Below, piece by piece: positions 6,056 through 8,981 of a stretch of DNA of 8,981 bases. Position numbers and translations under genes: made by a program. Numbering within the stretch: position 1 is the first letter of the stretch; each line of letters opens with the position of its first letter. The notes below the pieces were generated by a model. The model saw nothing but the letters and a program-made list of their open reading frames with translations, was not told the DNA's origin and did no database searches. This DNA comes from Gammaproteobacteria bacterium (GTDB lineage: Bacteria; Pseudomonadota; Gammaproteobacteria; Steroidobacterales; SZUA-146), in contig QIGP01000410.1 of the NCBI GenBank assembly GCA_003228965.1, forward strand, positions 1-8,981, read 5' to 3'.

Positions 6056-6820
6056 ATGAGCTCAAACAGATTTTCTCTAGACCGCAAAGTCGCCCTGGTC
6101 AGCGGCGGTAGTCGCGGCATTGGTGAAGCCATTGCACACGGCTTGGCTGAGCACGGTGCTCGCGTCATTGTGTCGAGCCGTGACGTCGCTGCGTGCCAGC
6201 TCGTTGCCGACGCCATAGTTGCCAAGGGTGGCGAAGCGGTGGCGATGCAATGCCACGCTGGCATTGCTTCAGACATCGAGGCTGTCTTCGAAGCCATCGA
6301 TGAAAAATTCGGCCGTATCGATATTCTCATTAATAACGGCGCAACCAATCCGTATTACGGGCCTATGGCCGAAACTCCCGTCGAAGCGATGGACAAGACT
6401 TTCGAAGTAAATGTTAAGGGTCCGTTCATGATGACGTCGGCGGCAGTCAGCCGAATGGTTAAGCAAGGCGGCGGTTCTGTGGTCACTGTGTCTTCTGTTA
6501 CGGCGTTCAATCCAGGTACCTACATGGGTATTTACGCCATGTCCAAGGCCGCACTTATCAGTATGACAAAGACGTTTGCCAATGAGTACGGCAAGTACAA
6601 CGTTCGCGTTAACGCTCTTGCGCCAGGTCTGACGGACACTAAATTCACTGAAGCGCTACAGTCAAATGAGAAAATGAAGGAGGCGGTTATTAAAACCATT
6701 CCTGCACGCCGAATGGGCGTCCCTGAAGATATGGTTGGTGGCGTGTTGTATCTGGTGTCGGACGCAGCGGCGTATACTTCCGGAACAACTCTGGTAATTG
6801 ACGGAGCAATGATCAGCTAA
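6056..6820 (+). CDS. Short-chain dehydrogenase/reductase (FabG-like SDR)
   Basis: The protein has 254 aa from ATG 6056. A longer frame from TTG 5942 would overlap the previous gene and add a non-SDR leader, so it is rejected. Features are SGGSRGIG (16-23), VSSRD after the second strand (41-43; Arg42 suggests NADP(H)), NNGA (93-96), Asn118, Ser147, Tyr160 and Lys164 (YAMSK), APGLTDT (189-195) and the C-terminal TSGTTLVIDGA typical of FabG-type SDRs. All catalytic residues are intact. It probably oxidises or reduces a 3-hydroxy/3-keto acyl thioester, which would fit the (R)-hydratase further down, but this is inferred. The gap to the preceding SDR is 73 bases and the ribosome site is weak (GAG at 6044-6046). 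The gap to the next gene is only 16 bases, indicating co-transcription with it. Confidence 0.9.
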   Translation: MSSNRFSLDRKVALVSGGSRGIGEAIAHGLAEHGARVIVSSRDVAACQLVADAIVAKGGEAVAMQCHAGIASDIEAVFEAIDEKFGRIDILINNGATNPYYGPMAETPVEAMDKTFEVNVKGPFMMTSAAVSRMVKQGGGSVVTVSSVTAFNPGTYMGIYAMSKAALISMTKTFANEYGKYNVRVNALAPGLTDTKFTEALQSNEKMKEAVIKTIPARRMGVPEDMVGGVLYLVSDAAAYTSGTTLVIDGAMIS

Positions 6821-6836
6821 GCTGACGAGAGATAAT

Positions 6837-8051
6837 ATGAATTTGGAAATTAGCCCCCAATCTGCCGAATTGTTAACTCGCGCTACTGCATTTATTGACG
6901 AACGCGTGTTACCTGTTGAAGAAGAGTATCTGAACGAAGTAGACGTAGGCGATCGCTGGACGCTAACCGATCGTCAAACAGAGATTATTGAAACCCTTAA
7001 GTCTGAGGCACGAGGCCAGGGTTTATGGAATTTCTTCTTACCTGAAGAAGGTCCCGGAATTAGCGCCGTCGACTACGCTTATATTGCAGAACAAACCGGA
7101 CGCACAGTACTTGCCGCTGAAGCTTTTAATTGTAGTGCGCCTGACACTGGCAACATGGAAGTCATTCACCGTTACGGTTCCGAGGCGCAAAAAGAGCAAT
7201 GGTTGAAGCCTCTGTTGGCAGGTACCATCCGTTCGGCGTTTGCCATGACCGAACCTGGCGTTGCCTCAAGCGACGCCACCAATATTTCGATGTCGGCAGT
7301 TGAACAGGGTGACGAATGGGTCATTAACGGCGAGAAGTTTTACATCTCGGGTGCCGGCGACCCGCGCTGTAAAATTCTGATATGCATGGTTAACACCGAT
7401 CCAGAGGCCGGACGCCACCAGCAACATTCTCAAATCCTAGTGCCTATGGATACGCCAGGACTCACAATAGTGAGACCCATGCATGTCTTCTCAATGGACG
7501 ATGCGCCTCACGGTCACATGCACCTTCGTTTCGACAACGTACGAGTACCGCTCGACAATATAATTCTTGGACGTGGCCGTGGTTTTGAAATTTCCCAGGG
7601 TCGATTGGGGCCTGGCCGTATACATCACTGCATGCGTGCCATTGGAGCTGCTGAGAAAGCGCTTCGACTCATGTGCGAGCGCGCTACTTCACGCACCGCT
7701 TTTGGTAAAACACTGGCAAACCTGGGTGGTAACTACGACATAATTGCCAACGCCCGCATGGACATAGACATGGTGCGCTTGTTAACGCTGCAAACGGCCT
7801 ACATCATTGACCAGGCCGGTGTGAAGGCTGCACGTACCATGATTTCGAAAATTAAAGTGGTCGCGCCGAATGTCGCGCTACGAATTATTGACGAAGCCAT
7901 TCAAATGCATGGTGCCACCGGAATTTCGCAAGACACGCCGTTGGCTCACATGTATATGCAAATGAGAACGCTACGCCTTGCCGACGGACCGGATGCCGTG
8001 CATCGTCGACTGGTCGCTCGCGAAGAGTTGGGGCGCTACGCCAAACCCTGA
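6837..8051 (+). CDS. Acyl-CoA dehydrogenase (ACAD10/11-like FAD enzyme)
   Basis: This 404-aa protein has the normal length and all three domains of the family. The N-terminal helical domain is followed by AFAMTEPGVASSDATN (134-149), the FAD/substrate signature. WVINGEKFYISGAG (161-174) lies in the beta domain. GPGRIHHCMRAIG (258-270) opens the C-terminal helical domain. QMHGATGISQDTPLAHMY (356-373) and RTLRLADGPDAVHRR (377-391) complete it. The last motif places Asp383 where many acyl-CoA dehydrogenases carry the catalytic Glu; LADGPD is typical of the ACAD10/11-like branch, so it is not a defect. The enzyme would form the alpha,beta-double bond of an acyl-CoA and pass electrons to ETF. It starts at ATG 6837, 16 bases after the SDR, behind GAGAGA. 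Chain length and branching preference cannot be read from sequence. Confidence 0.95.
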   Translation: MNLEISPQSAELLTRATAFIDERVLPVEEEYLNEVDVGDRWTLTDRQTEIIETLKSEARGQGLWNFFLPEEGPGISAVDYAYIAEQTGRTVLAAEAFNCSAPDTGNMEVIHRYGSEAQKEQWLKPLLAGTIRSAFAMTEPGVASSDATNISMSAVEQGDEWVINGEKFYISGAGDPRCKILICMVNTDPEAGRHQQHSQILVPMDTPGLTIVRPMHVFSMDDAPHGHMHLRFDNVRVPLDNIILGRGRGFEISQGRLGPGRIHHCMRAIGAAEKALRLMCERATSRTAFGKTLANLGGNYDIIANARMDIDMVRLLTLQTAYIIDQAGVKAARTMISKIKVVAPNVALRIIDEAIQMHGATGISQDTPLAHMYMQMRTLRLADGPDAVHRRLVAREELGRYAKP

Positions 8052-8107
8052 ATCGAATGACTCATTTGTCGTGTCGCAAAACGGTAGTCACTTTGATAGT
8101 TTCGGTA

Positions 8108-8144
8108 ACACTAATACTTATGACCGAGTTGTAAGTATTAGTGT
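8108..8144 (+). repeat. Long inverted repeat / RNA hairpin between dehydrogenase and hydratase genes
   Basis: ACACTAATACTTA (8108-8120) and TAAGTATTAGTGT (8132-8144) are perfect 13-bp inverted copies around 11 bases. As RNA the stem can extend inward through two G-U pairs, A-U and C-G to 17 pairs with a CGA loop. No U-run follows, so it is not a standard terminator. It sits 57 bases after the dehydrogenase stop and 24 bases before the hydratase ATG. It could be an operator, an mRNA processing or stabilising hairpin, or an attenuating structure. It is too long and exact to be casual. Confidence 0.75.
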
Positions 8145-8168
8145 GGGTGCCATTAAGTTAGGAAAAGT

Positions 8169-8630
8169 ATGAACAAAATAACCATCGATGATTTACAGGC
8201 GCGTATTGGCGAAGAACTGGGTGTTTCAGACTGGATCGAAGTAGGGCAAGAGCGAATCAACGAATTTGCCGAAGTCACGGAAGATCGTCAATTCATACAT
8301 ATTGATCAGGAGGCGGCGGCCAGGACCCCGTTTGGCGGTACAATCGCTCATGGTTATTTGACCCTGTCGTTGCTGCCCAAGCTCATGGAAGGTATTCATT
8401 TTGCGCCTCACAATACCGTGATGGCGATTAACTACGGCGCCGACAAGCTTCGCTTTTTAGCGCCGGTGCCAAGTGGTAGTCGCGTACGCGCACGTATGAA
8501 GCTCATGGAGATTGTGAACAAGCGCCCGGGGCACTATGTGGTCCGGGGAGGCGTAACGATGGAGATTGAGGGCGCAGACAAACCAGCGCTGAGTGTAGAG
8601 TCTTTATCTTTGTTTGTTTTAAGTGAGTAG
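8169..8630 (+). CDS. MaoC/NodN-like hot-dog dehydratase ((R)-specific enoyl-CoA hydratase type)
   Basis: This 153-aa single hot-dog-fold protein has the usual size of bacterial MaoC/NodN-like hydratases. The hydratase motif is visible: FAEVTEDRQFIHID (33-46) with the probable catalytic pair Asp39 and His44, followed by FGGTIAHGYLTLSLLP (55-70). The family hydrates trans-2-enoyl-CoA to (R)-3-hydroxyacyl-CoA in the cytoplasm. Here it would follow the acyl-CoA dehydrogenase and feed a FabG-like SDR. A good ribosome site (AGGA, 8160-8163) lies 5 bases before ATG 8169. The gene is 117 bases after the dehydrogenase, behind the long inverted repeat, so it may be expressed partly separately. The exact substrate is not readable. 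Confidence 0.92.
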   Translation: MNKITIDDLQARIGEELGVSDWIEVGQERINEFAEVTEDRQFIHIDQEAAARTPFGGTIAHGYLTLSLLPKLMEGIHFAPHNTVMAINYGADKLRFLAPVPSGSRVRARMKLMEIVNKRPGHYVVRGGVTMEIEGADKPALSVESLSLFVLSE

Positions 8631-8692
8631 CGGGTGCCGCTGAGTGCCCGGTGTAACGTTGACGCACCGTATGTGTCCAGGGCGCGACAGAT

Positions 8693-8723
8693 TTGTTGAT
8701 CAGGCTTGTCGTCAATATACATT
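8693..8723 (+). promoter_or_regulatory. Possible promoter of the quinone oxidoreductase gene
   Basis: Two overlapping readings exist: TTGATC (8696-8701), 16 bases, TACATT (8718-8723); or TTGTTG (8693-8698), 17 bases, TATACA (8716-8721). Each is only a partial match. Either would give a leader of about 60 bases before ATG 8788 in the 157-base gap after the hydratase gene. No terminator for the hydratase gene is evident in this gap, so read-through is also possible. Confidence 0.3.
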
Positions 8724-8787
8724 GAGCGCTTAAGCCGAACTCGCCGACAATACCTCGGTAAGAAAATCATTAATTGGGAGAATCCGA

Positions 8788-8981
8788 ATGCGCGCATTGT
8801 TGTGTAAAGAACATGGCCCCGCCAGTAAGTTGGTCGTTGAAGAAGTTGCTGACCCGACGCCTGGAAAGGGCGAGGTGCTCATTGACGTTGTTGCAGCGGG
8901 ATTGAATTTTCCGGATACCTTAATCATTCAAGGTAAGTACCAAATGAAGCAGCCGATGCCGTTTTCTCCCGGTGGCGAGGC
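8788..8981 (+). CDS. NADPH:quinone oxidoreductase-like medium-chain dehydrogenase, N-terminal part
   Basis: The gene is cut by the right edge. From ATG 8788, with GGGAG (8776-8780) 7 bases upstream, 64 complete codons are visible. They start MRALLCKEHGPASKL and run through DPTPGKGEVLIDVVAAGLNF, PDTLIIQGKY and PMPFSPGGE. This is the N-terminal GroES-like domain of the medium-chain dehydrogenase/reductase superfamily, in the zinc-independent quinone oxidoreductase branch (the GLNFPD motif lacks the zinc-ligand Cys found in alcohol dehydrogenases). Members use NADPH to reduce quinones or activated double bonds such as enones. Its place behind the acyl-CoA genes suggests a role in the same pathway, but the cofactor domain is outside the window. 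Confidence 0.88.
   Translation, partial: MRALLCKEHGPASKLVVEEVADPTPGKGEVLIDVVAAGLNFPDTLIIQGKYQMKQPMPFSPGGE

Noticed and set aside
8108..8144. Reading the inverted repeat as an intrinsic terminator
   Set aside because: The stem is AT-rich and no run of T residues follows on either strand.
1..8981. CRISPR arrays, tRNA or rRNA genes, complete insertion sequences, toxin-antitoxin or phage-defence genes
   Set aside because: No regularly spaced repeats, no cloverleaf or T-loop signatures, no transposase or defence domains were seen on either strand.

Overview
The window looks like a chromosomal segment of a Gram-negative bacterium, probably a marine-type gammaproteobacterium. This rests on the gene types (a GspH/FimT pseudopilin, a large secreted Ca2+/Cys-rich modular protein, acyl-CoA catabolism genes) and on mid-range base composition; no rRNA or marker gene allows a firm placement. 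I could run no searches, so all family assignments come from reading motifs.

Left part (1-3720). The 3' end of an unidentified plus-strand gene (2-130) converges on a minus-strand type IV pilin-like pseudopilin (240-800) that has its own good promoter. A strong intrinsic terminator (935-962) ends the next minus-strand unit. That unit is a large exported protein (1002-3593, GTG start) built from two Cys-rich disulfide repeats alternating with beta-sandwich modules, a choice-of-anchor-J-like module, thrombospondin type 3 Ca2+ repeats and a dockerin-like tandem.

Middle part (3720-5205) looks like a scar region. It holds about 380 bp with no convincing gene. Next comes a broken C-terminal remnant of a sterol desaturase/fatty-acid hydroxylase family gene (minus strand, about 4125-4480), truncated at its 5' end and frameshifted. 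A small basic 73-aa orphan gene (4644-4865) follows, with its own promoter and a textbook terminator. Directly behind that terminator sits the 5' part of a group II intron RNA of class C (about 4967-5163). It lacks most of its domains and its reverse transcriptase. Class C introns characteristically insert behind intrinsic terminators, so this is a decayed element still in its typical target context.

Right part (5206-8981) is a plus-strand gene set for acyl-CoA metabolism: two short-chain dehydrogenases (SDRs), an ACAD10/11-like acyl-CoA dehydrogenase, a MaoC/NodN-like hot-dog enoyl-CoA hydratase, and the start of a quinone-oxidoreductase-type medium-chain dehydrogenase. Together they could supply the dehydrogenation, (R)-specific hydration and 3-hydroxy oxidation steps of a beta-oxidation-like route. 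The thiolase, the CoA ligase and the regulator are not in the window. A long inverted repeat (8108-8144) lies between the dehydrogenase and the hydratase genes.

I found no wholly new system. The most notable items are the terminator-linked group IIC intron fragment, the multi-module secreted protein, the intergenic hairpin in the acyl-CoA operon and the decayed desaturase.
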